From IMG/VR virus record IMGVR_UViG_3300042863_000214, positions 34,433 through 98,432 of that record: a stretch of DNA of 64,000 nucleotides; one strand, written 5' to 3'. The first letter of the stretch is position 1. The number at the start of each line of letters is the position of its first letter. Under the pieces are notes generated by a model. The model worked only from the letters and a program-made list of their open reading frames with translations, was not told the DNA's origin and did no database searches. Below, in pieces: positions 18,601-29,500 of this stretch. The translations under genes and the position numbers were made by a program. The stretch is from a virus.

Positions 18601-21600
18601 ACTCGAGGAATTGCTCCGCCATTAATAAATCCAGTCACATCAGAAACAATTGCATTAATCTGTGCTACTGCGCCCGAGGCTGCAATATGCTTAACTTTAT
18701 ATTTGATAAAATTAACTGAACCTAATTCAGCTTGCCGCTGTACTGTTGCTACCACTTGGGCCGACGGTGTTGCACGTTGATAACTTCTTCCTGCTGTGAT
18801 TGCAGCAAAGTTACTGCCAAATACTAAGTCATAACTTAGCGCATCAACAATATAGCCCGCGTCTCTAGAACATAAATCAGCATTAAAGTTTAAGTTTTGA
18901 TAATTCTTGTAGACCCACCATAGCGTATCAGCTTGTATCTCAGATCTCTTTGCTTGAACTTCTGCAAATGCTGTTTGTAGTGCAGAACTAGCCCAAGCAA
19001 TACTTGGCGTAATAGTTGCATTAGCGTAACCGTTGCTAACCCAATCAATAACGTCTTGTACCCGATCTTGAGCAAAGGTTGCAGCGGTACCTACTAGGTC
19101 ACCGGTACCGCCTAAATATTGTGAAGGACCACTATAACCCACAGTAGGTGTTACTGTTTGACGTTGTGCAATTTGTCCAACGATTGTTTTAATTCTAGTG
19201 TAGGCCGCAACTGTTGCAGTAAGCTCACCAGACCCAATAGCTAAAACGTAATTTGAATAGTATGCACTACCTACAATTAGTGATTGTAAGTTACCACCGT
19301 AGGTAATATCATAGCGTACTCCGTCTAAGATGTAGCCAATATCTCGAGCACATCCTGCCTGGCCAGTTGCACCAAGTGCTACCCAAACAGCATTATAGTT
19401 AACATTTAGATATTGAGCAATTTCAGCTTTGATGAATGCGTAGTTTTCTACAATTTGTTGTCGGGCATTTAAATAATTGCTGTCATATGCATTGCCGGTG
19501 CCGCCAGTTGGTGTTGGTAATACTAGTGTTGGTATAGATCCTAACCCGCTAGCAATAATATCATACATAGTATTGGCACTAGTCTCTACTCTCGAAACAG
19601 CTAATGTGCTACCAACTGAGCCAGATTGACCGGTTGTTATTTGTCTAATCGCTGTGTCAATATATGTTATAGTATCTAATGTCGCTGCTAGTTGGTTTGC
19701 AATTACATACTGTGCAGATGCTGTTGCTCTATAGTAACTTCTACCAGCCGTAATAGATCTAAAATTACTACCAAACATTACATCGTATGCTACAGCATCA
19801 ACCATATAGCCAACATCTCGAGAACAAGTGACTGTGTTGTATGTTAATGTTGGATACTTTGTACTAATGTACTCAATTGCTCCAGCTTGTATGCCAGCCT
19901 TTAAATTTGTAATTGCTATTTTAGCTAGAACAAGATCATTGCTAACCCAACTAGTCGGAGGTTCAATTGTATCTGGAGTTACCCCTGTGTCAATTGTATT
20001 GTATATTTCTTGGATACGTGCTTGTGCAAATGCGCCCGCTGGTACAGATCCGTGTGGTAACGAATCATCCTGGTTAAGTGCATTGCCTACAGACTTAGTC
20101 CAGCCTGAATTATCTCCGACGGCAATATTATCAATGATACTCTTAATACGATTTTGTACTGCTAACGCACGAAGCTTTGAAGCAGAGTCACCAACATATG
20201 ATCCATAAGAATAGTATGCTCGAGCAGCTACAATAGTTTCCAAGTTCCCGCCATAGGTTAAATCGTATCGTAGAGCATCGACAATATACCCTACATCTCG
20301 TTCACAGTTTGTTTGATCAGTGCCACCATAAGTGAATCCAACAAACGGAGCAATATTACCTGCTATTTGTACATTAATCCATGCACTAATTTCTGCTTGT
20401 AAGAATGCCTTGTTAGCTACAACTAATCTACGTGCATTTAAATATCCAGCATCATATCCGGCAGGATCTGAAATTACAGTTGATGGAACTGAGCCAAGGC
20501 CGCCTGATAAAATTGTTGATATAACAGTAGTTTTTGCTCCAACAGCAGTTGATGTTGTTCCACTACCCGCATATCCGCCGACATAATATTGTGTTTCAGT
20601 ATTTCCTACTGTAGGAGTTACTACGATGTTTTGCACAATATCGCCGGCTACTGAGGCAATACGATTCAATGCTGATGTAGTTTTTGCTTTATCAGTAGCT
20701 AACAATGGATTTGCAGTAGCTGGTTGAATAACTGAACTACGTAATTCATCTCCTACTACCGCAGTATATGGAGAAATCACAATTGGTAGCACTTCTGTGA
20801 ACGTTCCAGTTTTAACTGAAATAGTAGTATTAGGATAAATTGCAACAGGTATAGCGGTTACTGACCCTGCAAGAATGCCGTTTGTAATAATTGACAGTAA
20901 TTCAGCTGCTGTGATAGAAGTGCCTGCTTCGGCAGTAAATGAAGTATCAACTATTTGAATTACACCTGATGTAATTCCATTCATTGCTTGGTAATTTCTC
21001 CAAGCAATATTGCCAAGGATTTTTTCTACTAGGGTACTTAGATAAGTGTATGCTGCAACGGTTTGTGTAGTTTGTGCACCAAAATTGTTATTAATGTAAG
21101 CGTTACCTGCGGCAGTATAGTATGCTTTTGCGGCAGCAGTAATTTTGCCGGTGCCTCCGTGTGTAATATCATGAATTAATGCGTCAACAATTAATCCAGT
21201 ATCTCGTTCGCAGAACGCATAGTCATACACCAATGATCCAGTCATTGTGCCCGAGCCGGTAGTTAACTGACGTAATGTACCTCCAGACAAGTCTGAAATT
21301 GTAAATGTTGTACCGTTAACAATAGTTTTAACATAATAAGTTACACCTGCTGTAACTCCTCCAATTGTTCCAGTAAAACTAATAGGCATATTTACTACTA
21401 GATTAACAGTAGTGATACAGGTGAATATGTCGTCTAAGGAATCAGCGGCTGAAATTCTAACAGTATAAGTATAATTTACCCAGTTGGTAATTTCTTTCAT
21501 CATAAACTGTTTGTTTTTAACTAACAGCATCTTAGCTTGCGGATTTAAGTATCCTTCTTCAACTTGTTTAGCTGCATACCTTACACTTTTCCAAGGTTGG

Positions 21601-23501
21601 TCAATCGTTGAGCCAGCATCAGGGTAAGCAACATCTCGGCCCAATGGTCCTACAAACACTAAGTTATTAATTAATCCGTAGTTGGCCCAGACTGGAACGC
21701 CGTCTTGGCTTCGTAACACTTGGCCGTTTGTTCCAACCGGCAGTCTTTCAGGGCCGTTGTCGCCGTAGTATACTAGATCACCTGTGGTTGTAAGAATATT
21801 ATATTCTGAACCAGCTGTTAACAGATTCCAATAGTCTCCCTGTGCGTCAGCATCTGGTCTGTTTAGTGAACTTGAAGTATGTGCATCAATGCAGATATAA
21901 CTATTCGCACCAAATGATGCAGTGTCGCCTAATAAGTAATCTGTGTCAACTGTCCAGGTTACTGATCGACCAGATGCTGTAAATGTTGCAACTGCGCTAG
22001 TTGAAACTGTTACAACAGTAATTGTAATATCATTGGCTGGACTAATGCCGCCGAGGTTGCTGCCAAGAATTTTAATTCGATCAAGAGCCGCATAATTTAT
22101 TCCAGCCTGTCCTGAAGTTAGCGTAACATTATACACAGTGCCAGTGCGAGTAACATCAAATTTAGCACCGCTACCTACTCCGGGTAACACAGCAACTGAA
22201 TCAACTGCTAGATAAGTTTCAGGTGTGTTAGTCCAGCGTAATCCACTATTCAATCTTGCCCAGTAAGTAGTTGCTGATACAGGGGTTTGCGCTAAACTAT
22301 CAAGTCTAGCAATATATGTGTATGCACCGTTACGAATAAGATCGCCAACTCGATAATTAGTAGTTTCATCATATTCACCTACAAAATTAATACCCGTAGT
22401 AAATACAGCCCAGTCACTAGGATTACTAGTTGGTTGTTTGTTGGTATGATTTGTTTTAGCAATATACGAATAGCCGCCGTACGTTATTGTATCTCCTATT
22501 TGATATACTGTTGAATTATTCCAACTATTTTCAAATTGGAATCCATTAACAAACACACTAAACTTACTAGTGTCTATTGTTGCTCCGGTTGACGTATGTG
22601 GGGTTATACAGATCCATAGATCTGCTCCCCATTTTACAATATCGTTTTGCTTATATCTAACATTGGCTCCGCCTGGAAGGCTTGCAGAATTCCAATCTCC
22701 TAGATAGGTAATTCCTTGATTAAACGTATCCCATTTTGCTGCGTCAAGTTCTAATCCCAACTGGCTTGTTCCGGATACAGTACCTAATACCGAATTAGTA
22801 TATGTACCTGTTAGCGCAAATGTTAATTGGGTTGTAGTGCAGGTTAATACAGTAAAGGTTGTATTAATATTATTTGCTGGAGAAGTAGTAGCTGCTGGAC
22901 TAAAGCCTGCTAAGGTAATTGTTGCTCCTACAGCATATGGTGCAACTACTTTTGATGCAAATGTTAGGGTAGCAGTTCCGGCAAGGACTGTAAAATTAGT
23001 TGCCGTTATGCTTGCTGAGATTGCAGCAGAAATATGCGGAGTATTACATACATAGGTAGTGCCGCCGTAAACTACAAAATCATTAAGTCTATATCGAGTA
23101 GCAGTTGTCCAAGTGCCTTCCCAGCTAAATGAAGTAGCAAACAATTCCCAGTTTACTTGATCGTCTTCTAGTCCCAAATAAGTAGGTGCTACATATGTAG
23201 CCGATGTGTGACCAGTTTTACAAATATAAACTAATGCACCGTATTTGACAACTGCACCCGGATTGTAATATGTCTCTGGTTCCCAGTTGCCATTCCATTG
23301 TGTTCCGTCGGCGACAATTTCCCATCTTGGTACTCCTGGATAGTCCAAATCAGTATCGAAAAGACTAGAAGCAGTGTGATTTACAACACAAATATAACTC
23401 TTTCCGCCGTTGCTTACCACGTCATCTATTAGATATGGAGTTCCAACGGTCCACTGACCTTTCCATACAAATCTAATTCTACCTAGTTTAAATTCAGCCA
23501 T
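12693..23501 (-). CDS. Giant modular tail-fibre protein, 3602 aa
   Basis: This 10.8-kb gene has a clear module order. Residues 1 to about 560 hold seven ~60-residue repeats of the type W.G.W...Y..gD.V.yGg..Y.C...HT, resembling small carbohydrate-binding folds. From about 760 to 2170 the phrase CxRDxGyivDalxYDl recurs eight times; five copies are spaced about 160 residues apart. About 2200-2370 is a right-handed beta-helix-like region (NVTMFGTGC, GGRIRATNGNSS). About 2670-3170 repeats SxDGxxW Asp-boxes with GNGxFVAI, suggesting a beta-propeller. The C-terminus has STDQDGNFNVGNLF and IVPTQRAIKSYI, shared with the next fibre. The start at 23501 has AAAGGA and a late-promoter-like octamer upstream. 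It is presumably a host-surface-contacting fibre; I could not assign it to a named T4 fibre gene. Confidence 0.8.
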   Translation of the reverse strand: MAEFKLGRIRFVWKGQWTVGTPYLIDDVVSNGGKSYICVVNHTASSLFDTDLDYPGVPRWEIVADGTQWNGNWEPETYYNPGAVVKYGALVYICKTGHTSATYVAPTYLGLEDDQVNWELFATSFSWEGTWTTATRYRLNDFVVYGGTTYVCNTPHISAAISASITATNFTVLAGTATLTFASKVVAPYAVGATITLAGFSPAATTSPANNINTTFTVLTCTTTQLTFALTGTYTNSVLGTVSGTSQLGLELDAAKWDTFNQGITYLGDWNSASLPGGANVRYKQNDIVKWGADLWICITPHTSTGATIDTSKFSVFVNGFQFENSWNNSTVYQIGDTITYGGYSYIAKTNHTNKQPTSNPSDWAVFTTGINFVGEYDETTNYRVGDLIRNGAYTYIARLDSLAQTPVSATTYWARLNSGLRWTNTPETYLAVDSVAVLPGVGSGAKFDVTRTGTVYNVTLTSGQAGINYAALDRIKILGSNLGGISPANDITITVVTVSTSAVATFTASGRSVTWTVDTDYLLGDTASFGANSYICIDAHTSSSLNRPDADAQGDYWNLLTAGSEYNILTTTGDLVYYGDNGPERLPVGTNGQVLRSQDGVPVWANYGLINNLVFVGPLGRDVAYPDAGSTIDQPWKSVRYAAKQVEEGYLNPQAKMLLVKNKQFMMKEITNWVNYTYTVRISAADSLDDIFTCITTVNLVVNMPISFTGTIGGVTAGVTYYVKTIVNGTTFTISDLSGGTLRQLTTGSGTMTGSLVYDYAFCERDTGLIVDALIHDITHGGTGKITAAAKAYYTAAGNAYINNNFGAQTTQTVAAYTYLSTLVEKILGNIAWRNYQAMNGITSGVIQIVDTSFTAEAGTSITAAELLSIITNGILAGSVTAIPVAIYPNTTISVKTGTFTEVLPIVISPYTAVVGDELRSSVIQPATANPLLATDKAKTTSALNRIASVAGDIVQNIVVTPTVGNTETQYYVGGYAGSGTTSTAVGAKTTVISTILSGGLGSVPSTVISDPAGYDAGYLNARRLVVANKAFLQAEISAWINVQIAGNIAPFVGFTYGGTDQTNCERDVGYIVDALRYDLTYGGNLETIVAARAYYSYGSYVGDSASKLRALAVQNRIKSIIDNIAVGDNSGWTKSVGNALNQDDSLPHGSVPAGAFAQARIQEIYNTIDTGVTPDTIEPPTSWVSNDLVLAKIAITNLKAGIQAGAIEYISTKYPTLTYNTVTCSRDVGYMVDAVAYDVMFGSNFRSITAGRSYYRATASAQYVIANQLAATLDTITYIDTAIRQITTGQSGSVGSTLAVSRVETSANTMYDIIASGLGSIPTLVLPTPTGGTGNAYDSNYLNARQQIVENYAFIKAEIAQYLNVNYNAVWVALGATGQAGCARDIGYILDGVRYDITYGGNLQSLIVGSAYYSNYVLAIGSGELTATVAAYTRIKTIVGQIAQRQTVTPTVGYSGPSQYLGGTGDLVGTAATFAQDRVQDVIDWVSNGYANATITPSIAWASSALQTAFAEVQAKRSEIQADTLWWVYKNYQNLNFNADLCSRDAGYIVDALSYDLVFGSNFAAITAGRSYQRATPSAQVVATVQRQAELGSVNFIKYKVKHIAASGAVAQINAIVSDVTGFINGGAIPRVQWTNPSTITSAYAAATVLLRDNAPFIQAEITAWINVQIAANASGFVGLQFSRSACERDVGLIIEALVYDLTYGYGVGNIGKIATLIAGKAYYSALTSVLQIDSGDSTATIAAYNRLKAVAQSVVQDTAVTPSAGNSVSQVRAVTGQTVGSVATATSVGTLVDVITNIITNGLTTGVPQITISAVAGGTTFTSGTHNLAVGDVVIPQSTPTTGNGGFGLVSGTRYYVASTPLGTTFTLAAYQGGAAITTFTNGTGLTIAAEINNLPSTSWVSASLVTLRNALQSNKATIKNQITQYIATNYTTLVYNSSTCERDVGLIVDYIAYDMMFDSNYLTITSARSYFRAQASLVVGAQKTATVASYRYLKTLLLTVVANDATATRKIKVLMDIIINTMLNGIGSTSEVTGTITYKNNIGLYNAAESLRLNKEFLASEATSWISANFGGTVTTTTATTNLFTTSSAHNLIVSDPIRFTGSIITSSGVTQNTTYYVLTTPSATTFTLSTSQTLPIPVDVTANGSGSMTVNYAFDVTSCKRDMKEYIDGIIYDLSYTGNYRSLRAAELYNNAVSGSTLANMFYVSNGTGLRNCTLTGLNGTLTEENEYGTKRPTAGAYVALNPGFGPNDSNVWVQTRSHYSQNVTMFGTGCSGAKIDGAIHAGGNRSMVKNDFTTILSDGLGVWVTGANSLTELVSVFNYYGYAGYLAELGGRIRATNGNSSYGTYGTIAEGTDTYEQPIFAVVDNRQQDAVISNVVVNGVLGTILRVEYSNAGVNHTNADIGISGDGINVVTITNEFRDGGVFNTRIFDPNDGSATADYPGYGGSNYVNAINAAQGGSLGELTIANSDVALATAYPTMRIMITAGTGVGQYANILDYNNGTKLVKIYKDSFATLTVTGTAVTNNLLTVASTATLFAGMSIYLGTTVNGLTDNTLYYVRTANFSSTQFSVSLTGAAGTAVTITTTTASGLTIPLYAAGWDHAVPGTTVSNAIDLTSSYIIEPRISYTAPGYTATTRTVPANTYIGSTFGNNKFVAIGNTGTATAYSLDGKTWASGGVLPVSANWGDVIFGGGSGVVASITVGGLGGVGAILTPIMGTANSIGLPGADQVVGVTIVDGGRNYTTAPTIVFTPTNGGLGAVAVCTVLNGKIDAIYIDNVGYPGTSNGSGYNSPPIVTADSSKITKMITSQWGRNYTTPPTVTVSAPVSATAWSSGDAATSGNYYSHANVVGLVTTTNYYQAGATGTFGSVAPTFQTGTGASGTYGVALTYVGTLATGTAVLTNSGVSSITITEPGQGYTSTPTISVVDTSAKFVAISGSGSVDAAYLLASSANTASWTAGNNLPTSTMTGIAYGVLNGVSTYVVVGGTGSSSAASSVTGISWTTRSLPTLGSGNYSAVAFGNGQFVAISTGSTLATATSTNGTTWVAGGNLPSGFTTGTSITYGNGRFVAICSASGTATAYSIDNGTTWRSYGVGLPSTQTWSKIKYGQGQFIAIATGSTVCATSPDGINWTLRTMPGSSSTWSTLSFGNINSRPLWIAMSSTSGQNAASINTGAQALGRIAVASGTMTEVRMVEPGSAYPQGTVTATTDITNLITADTTENLIDSQPIVFSNCNGSGIVTEKLYYVIGSTVTSTQFKVSLVAGSSTAVVLTSATGLTGTYKAGPIITQFDPNKVITASLNPRTGNGVLANPSFYNRGNTFTTATGTSAGDGNADLYQPSTFIAVRNLHRVPAAGSNVVFGSLPSTWYKLVAATNVLGNAGEYTATFQISPGISVLEAPIDADLITTTIKYSQVRLTGHDFLYIGTGNQAQTNYPFVDPTTASIAAQTNSSGGGRVFFTSTDQDGNFNVGNLFGVQQSTGTATLNADAFNLSGLQSLQLGALNIGVGSAIITQFSTDPYFTANSDNIVPTQRAIKSYITAQIGGGQSSLNVNTLTAGVVYIANDSISTTSGGQLNIKAKMNFTGGIDGAPVALGFFLQR

Positions 23502-23523
23502 TTGCTTTCGTCCTTTTACATTA

Positions 23524-23531
23524 TATTTATC
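23524..23531 (-). promoter_or_regulatory. T4-late-type promoter octamer GATAAATA
   Basis: On the minus strand GATAAATA lies 22 bases before the ATG at 23501. It differs by one base from the T4 late consensus TATAAATA. Its spacing matches the other octamers in the window. Confidence 0.6.
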
Positions 23532-23550
23532 TTAGTTTAATATTTCAATT

Positions 23551-26500
23551 TTATTGATCAGCACTTCCTGGGGCAAAGGACATTTGAAAGAATGCCATTG
23601 CCATTCCGTCGCCATCCCAGCCGCCAGCGCCGCCGCCGTTCCCGTCATTTACACCCGTTACATCGACTGTATTTGGCATGTTTATATGCCATCCATCGTT
23701 ACCTTCAACAATAGTACTGGCAATCTTATCAGGTCCGCCGACTAACACAGTACCAGCAATTAATTGCCCGGTAAATGTATTAGATCCACCCTGTGTTAAT
23801 TTTGCACCTAAGTATGCCTTAATTGCTTTTTGTGTTGGCACAATGCTATTAGAATTTGCAACAAACGTAGAGTCTGTACTAAACTGTGTAATAATAACAC
23901 TGTTGCCGCCGACTGCAACGCCACCAATTTTAAGTTCATTTAGTCCGCTTAGTCCAAATTGACTAGCACTTAGCGTAATAATACCAGTAGCCTGCTCAAC
24001 CGCAAATAGTTTACCAACTCGGAAGTTACCGTCTTGGTCTGTTGAAGAATAAAACACACGGCCATAGTTAGCATCAACTGCCTCATTCTCTTGCGACAAT
24101 ACTGTGCTTGCTGGTAGCAATGGATAATTTGATTCTTCAAAGTTTCCGTATCCAATGTTCAAGTAGTCATGATTAGTTAATCGTACTTGACTGTATTTTG
24201 TCCTGATTGATACAGGCACTCCCTGATTAGGTGATAAGCCAACTGTTATTTCAGGTGACACAAATACTTCAGCAATAATGTTTGGAGTAATTGATCCATC
24301 TAATAGTGTTGCAGACGTTACTTTATAGATTGTGTCGTTCCCAGCGATTGCAAGATTATCACCGGCTACTGGCAATACTATCAAATTGCTAATAATGATT
24401 CCTAGACCAGTTTGAAAACGTTCAGCATACCCATCTCCTGTAATTGTAATAGTAGTAGTATTAGTATTATATCCTGTGCCTCGATTAATAAATGTAGGAT
24501 TTCCTAATACACCAGAGCCAAGTAGTGGCGACGTTGCTGTTAAAACTGTAGCATTAGCATCGACTATGGTTACTGTTGGGGAATTTATATAATTTGAACC
24601 TGGATCCCATTCGTTAATCTCTATAATTTTTCCACCAGCAACACTGGCTCTTGCTTTAGTCTGACTGCCTGCAGTAATTACCATTGCCGTATCCTGGCCA
24701 CTAACTGATGCAAATCTTCCGTTTACACCATATAATCCATACACCATTCGTCCAACACCCGGAACGACTGCTGTTTTGGTCCATACAATTCCATCTTCGC
24801 TTGTATAACAAAATGGGTCATCTCCTGCTAAAATAAATACTCCGTTTCCATAGGCAATATTAGTTCCGAGCACACTGTATAATGATTGACTCCATGTAAT
24901 CCCATCTAGGCTATATGCTGCTTTAGATAAAGTTGATGACACTGCAACGAATCTTCCGTTTCCATACGCAACGCCCGACCATGCAGTTGAATTAGGTAAT
25001 GTGCTAGATGCCCATGTAATTCCATCAGTACTTCTTGCAGCCTGAGTTCCGCCTGTTGCTACTGCAACAAATGTGCCAGCGCCATATGTTAGTCCTGACC
25101 ATGTAGTATTAGGTAATCCTGTGCCTGCTACCCAAGTAGCGCCAAAATTTAATGAGTACGACGAACTTGCAGAATTGCTTGTGATAGCAACAAATTTTCC
25201 GTTTCCGTACGCTACTTTACTCCAATTTCCAATACTTGGCAAGTAGGATGTTTTCCATGTTGCTAAATTGCTATTTGAGTATAATACTTTAGAGCCAGAA
25301 ATACCACTACCCCCGGATGATATAATCACCCAATAACTGCTTCCGTAAGCAATACTAGACCATGTTGCAGAAGATGGTAATGATTGTGGTGTCCATAGTA
25401 CTCCATCTTCACTAACTGTTAATGTCGAATCAGCATTAGCAAGTCCGGTAAATTTACCGCCGCCGTATCCTATATCAACATAAGAAACCCCAACTGCTTG
25501 TGTAGTAGCTAATGAGCTAGTTGATGTAAAATTGGGTTTAGAATATATAATTCGTGGCTCAATACTGTACACAGATGTGGAGTCAAACGATGCTACTAAT
25601 GGTGTTCCTGGATTTATATGATCCCAGCCTATCTGCCCTATCTTCATAGAACCTACTGTATCTGTTAGTGTTACATTAGTCCCGCCGCCACTTGTAGCTG
25701 TTATTGTAAATGTATTTGATACACCCGGTGTAATAGTACGGACGTAGTAGGTGATTCCTTGAGTAATACCACCAAGTATAGGTACACTAAAAGTACCTAC
25801 CATAGAGCCTGCATCACTAGTGAATTGTTTCTTTACGGTAGTTGATGTACCGGTTAATAGGCCCGTAGCAGTTGATAAAGTGATTGTTGAGCTGGTTGTC
25901 CTAACAATACACAGCCCAATTGCAGAAGTTAATAATACTGGACTAGCACTAGCCCTAGTAGTTCCAATCATCGAACCAGTTGCTGTAGTTACTGTAGTAT
26001 TTACTGCAGGAGTTCTTGCTGTAATACTTCCGGTGCCGGCCGTTAATACCACTGCTGATCCAGTTGGCGTTGTACTAATTGTAAAGTCTGTGGGTGAGTT
26101 AACTGCAGAAATATAGTATAATTGCCCTGAAACTATACCACCAAATGATACTCCTCCAAATATTATTGGGTTGCCTGCAACAAATCCGGCAGTAGACTCG
26201 ACATGTATTAAGTTAGAGGTTGCTGATGTTTCAATTGCAGTTACTGAAATAATCGAATTAGTAATTGATATACGAGTTGAGTCATAAATCCTACTTATAA
26301 AATACGTAGTACCTGCTGTGATACTTCCAAATGTAGTCCCTGAAAATGTTACAGGATACATTGGTGTTAAATTACTCGATGATATCAATGTTAAAACATT
26401 ATTGTAGACGGTTCCACTAATGTTGATGCTAGTTGATGTATTAGTTGCAGTAATAGATAATGCCGACGACGATGAACTAACGATTAGTGATGTAGCGTTA

Positions 26501-29500
26501 TTAATGTACGAAATATAATATATTCGATCGTTAACAATACCGCCGAACGTAGTTCCTGTAAATTTAATTGCATTTCCAATAGCAAATCCAGTAGTATCTC
26601 CAACTGTTATTAACTCTCCTTCATTTTGAGTAGCAGTTGCAGTAGTAGTTAATGTACCGAGAGAAATAGTAATGTTTGTAGAGTCAACAATGTGGTTTAT
26701 ATAATACTTAGTGCTTGGTAAGATTGAGCCGAATGCAGTTCCTGCAAATTTAATAGGATTTAACGGAACTAACGTATCACTTGTATCTACAGTAACGGTA
26801 TTACTAATAGCTGTGGTGCTTGTAGCAGTAGGAGTTACTAACGTGTCTGATATAGTAAAATTATTAATGTCAATGACATCATTAATGAAATAATCAGTAC
26901 TAGCTTCGATCTCTGACAATACTGCGCCTGTAAAATATATTGGCAAATTTATATCCATATTAGTAGTCGGCGCACCTAAATACCCAGTATTTGACGGATA
27001 GTTTAATGACATGCTGCCGTCATCATTATTTAAGAAGATAGCTATGCCGCCTACTGTTAAGCCTAATTGAATTTCATTTTCGTTAAGGATTGCAATTATA
27101 TAATATGTGAAATTTGAAGTTACGCCACCATAGGTTATTCCTGAAAATGTTACCGGCATGTTAACAGTCAGCTGCGCTGTGCTGGTCACATACATAGTAT
27201 TAGTTTGACCTCCTATTGTACTAGTTGCCTCTACTGAACTTTGTCCTACCAATGTTACAATAGTGTCGTAGGTAGTAGGAACAAATTGTACTGGTTGATT
27301 ATTATATAATGAATACACATCAGCACTTGGTGCTAACGTAAAAATATTACCAATACTTGAACTTGTTGTTATTTCTAATTGAGTAAAAGATTCTTTTAAT
27401 ACTGATGCAATTTTTAATTCTGCGTCAAACGCTGAAATTGCTCCATATTGGCCTGCTCCTAAGCCGCTATTAACAAATACTCGCATTCCAAGATAGTCCT
27501 TAGGGCCGGCAATATCTGAACCAGCAATAGTAATTGTTGAGTCAGTGCCTGCTTGTGCATTATTAGTAGATAGTCTATGTCCAACTCCGCCGGTAACTCC
27601 GTTAACTTCTAATATACGAGTTTGATATATGCCACGGTCTCTAATTTCGTCTGCAACTAAATCAACTCCGGATCCTGCTCCTACAACGTCATAATTTGCA
27701 TACGCTGTATATCTTCCAGTAGTTGTTTCTTGATAAAACCCGGTGCGGGTGCCTAATTCTAACTGTGCTCCGTATATTAGTGTATAGCTGCTATTACCTA
27801 GTTGCGATCTTGGGTAGATTGTCAATTTAAGAGTATTGTTTAATCCGGATACATCATAGAATCTAAATGATAATCTAACCCATCCAGGATTAGTTGATAT
27901 AGGCGTTGCAGAAAATACAACAGGAGTCATGCCGCCTGTTGCACTACCCGGAGTTATAGTATTTGTGTTAAAGTTGTAACTGATACTACTCGATGCTGCA
28001 GAATAACCACTAAAGGTAGCTACAAGATCAAACGTAGTTGATGTGCCCTGTTTGCAGAAAATGCTTGCAGTATATGGTTGTACACTACCAATCTGTACTA
28101 CTCCAATTGAGGTAATTGTCGTAATAGTAGTTCCTGATAGTTCAGTAACTGTAATAATTAGATCATTAACTCCGGAAATTCCGCCTAGTTGAGAGCCAAG
28201 TATACGAATCTGATTTGTTGCAACATATCCAGTACCTCCATTGTTAATAGTCACTGTATATTGCGTACTAGTTACTATAATATCAAATGTTGCTCCTAAG
28301 CCACCGCCGGTAATATTAATACCAGCAATGTTAGTATATATTTCTCCCGATGGTGCAATAGTAATTGATTTTGAAAAATAGCTACTGTTAGTTCCAGAGG
28401 TATTACCGGTTGCAATCCATGCATCTGATTGATTAGCAAACGGGGATAGTATTGACTGGATTAGGGTAATATTACCGTCACTTGTCCAGTTAGTAAATGA
28501 ATTACTATATTGTAGCAAGTTAGTTGTTGATGTTATATATTCCTGCCCAGCATGACTGTATTGAAGCTTCAAAATGTTAGCAGTTGCGCCCAATGCACTA
28601 ATAGGAGTTGCACTGGCTTCGTAGTATCTATTAAATACCGTGCCAACTGATGGGATTTCAGTAGTATCAAATCCTTCAGCAATAACTCCAAAGTTACCAT
28701 ATGAGCTGTTGCCGTTAGTAGCACGTATACGGCCGCCTGCTTCGGATAAGTATCCAGCATATGCATAATATGAAAATACTGACACTGCTTCGCAAAGTGC
28801 GCCGGGTCCAGTGCAGTATATACCAACTCCGTCACTTACAATTTGTGTAAAGTCGTTACACACTATAGACTTGTTGCCAAGGGCGTGCAAGCTGCCGTCG
28901 ATTTTTAAACCAACACATCCTGTACCAAAAGTCGTTACATTTTGAATATATGGACTTCTTCTGTAAATATGAGCTGTGGTATCGGCTATGCCGGTTCCGG
29001 GATCTAAACTTACAAAACTTCCACCAGTCGGACGACGTGTAGTAAATGAATTTGGTGCTGTAAGTGTGCCTAGCAGCCCAGATAATGTCATGTTTCTAAT
29101 ACCTGAACCATTTTGAACACGGAACATGTCCTTTAATGCATCGCCGCCAAATACTTTCATTTGACTAGTAGCATTTGATAGCGTAACTGGAGGGCCGCCT
29201 GGAATTGCACTTACTGAAAATTGAGTGCTTGTGATGGAGCTGCCAATTACATAATAAGTTGTTCCGGCAACAACTCCGCCGAATACAGTATTAAATCCGG
29301 ACACTGGATTAACTGATACAAACTGAACTGCGGTATTGTTAATCATTCCTTCTGTTGTATTTACTCTAAATAAATTTGTTGCGGAAAATGATCTAGTTGC
29401 AATAGTATTAATAATTGTCTTCGGGTAAACTATTACACCCCTGAGTTCATCTCCATTAAGTGCTGTATTAGCGGGAATTACAATTGGTAATTCTTCATGG

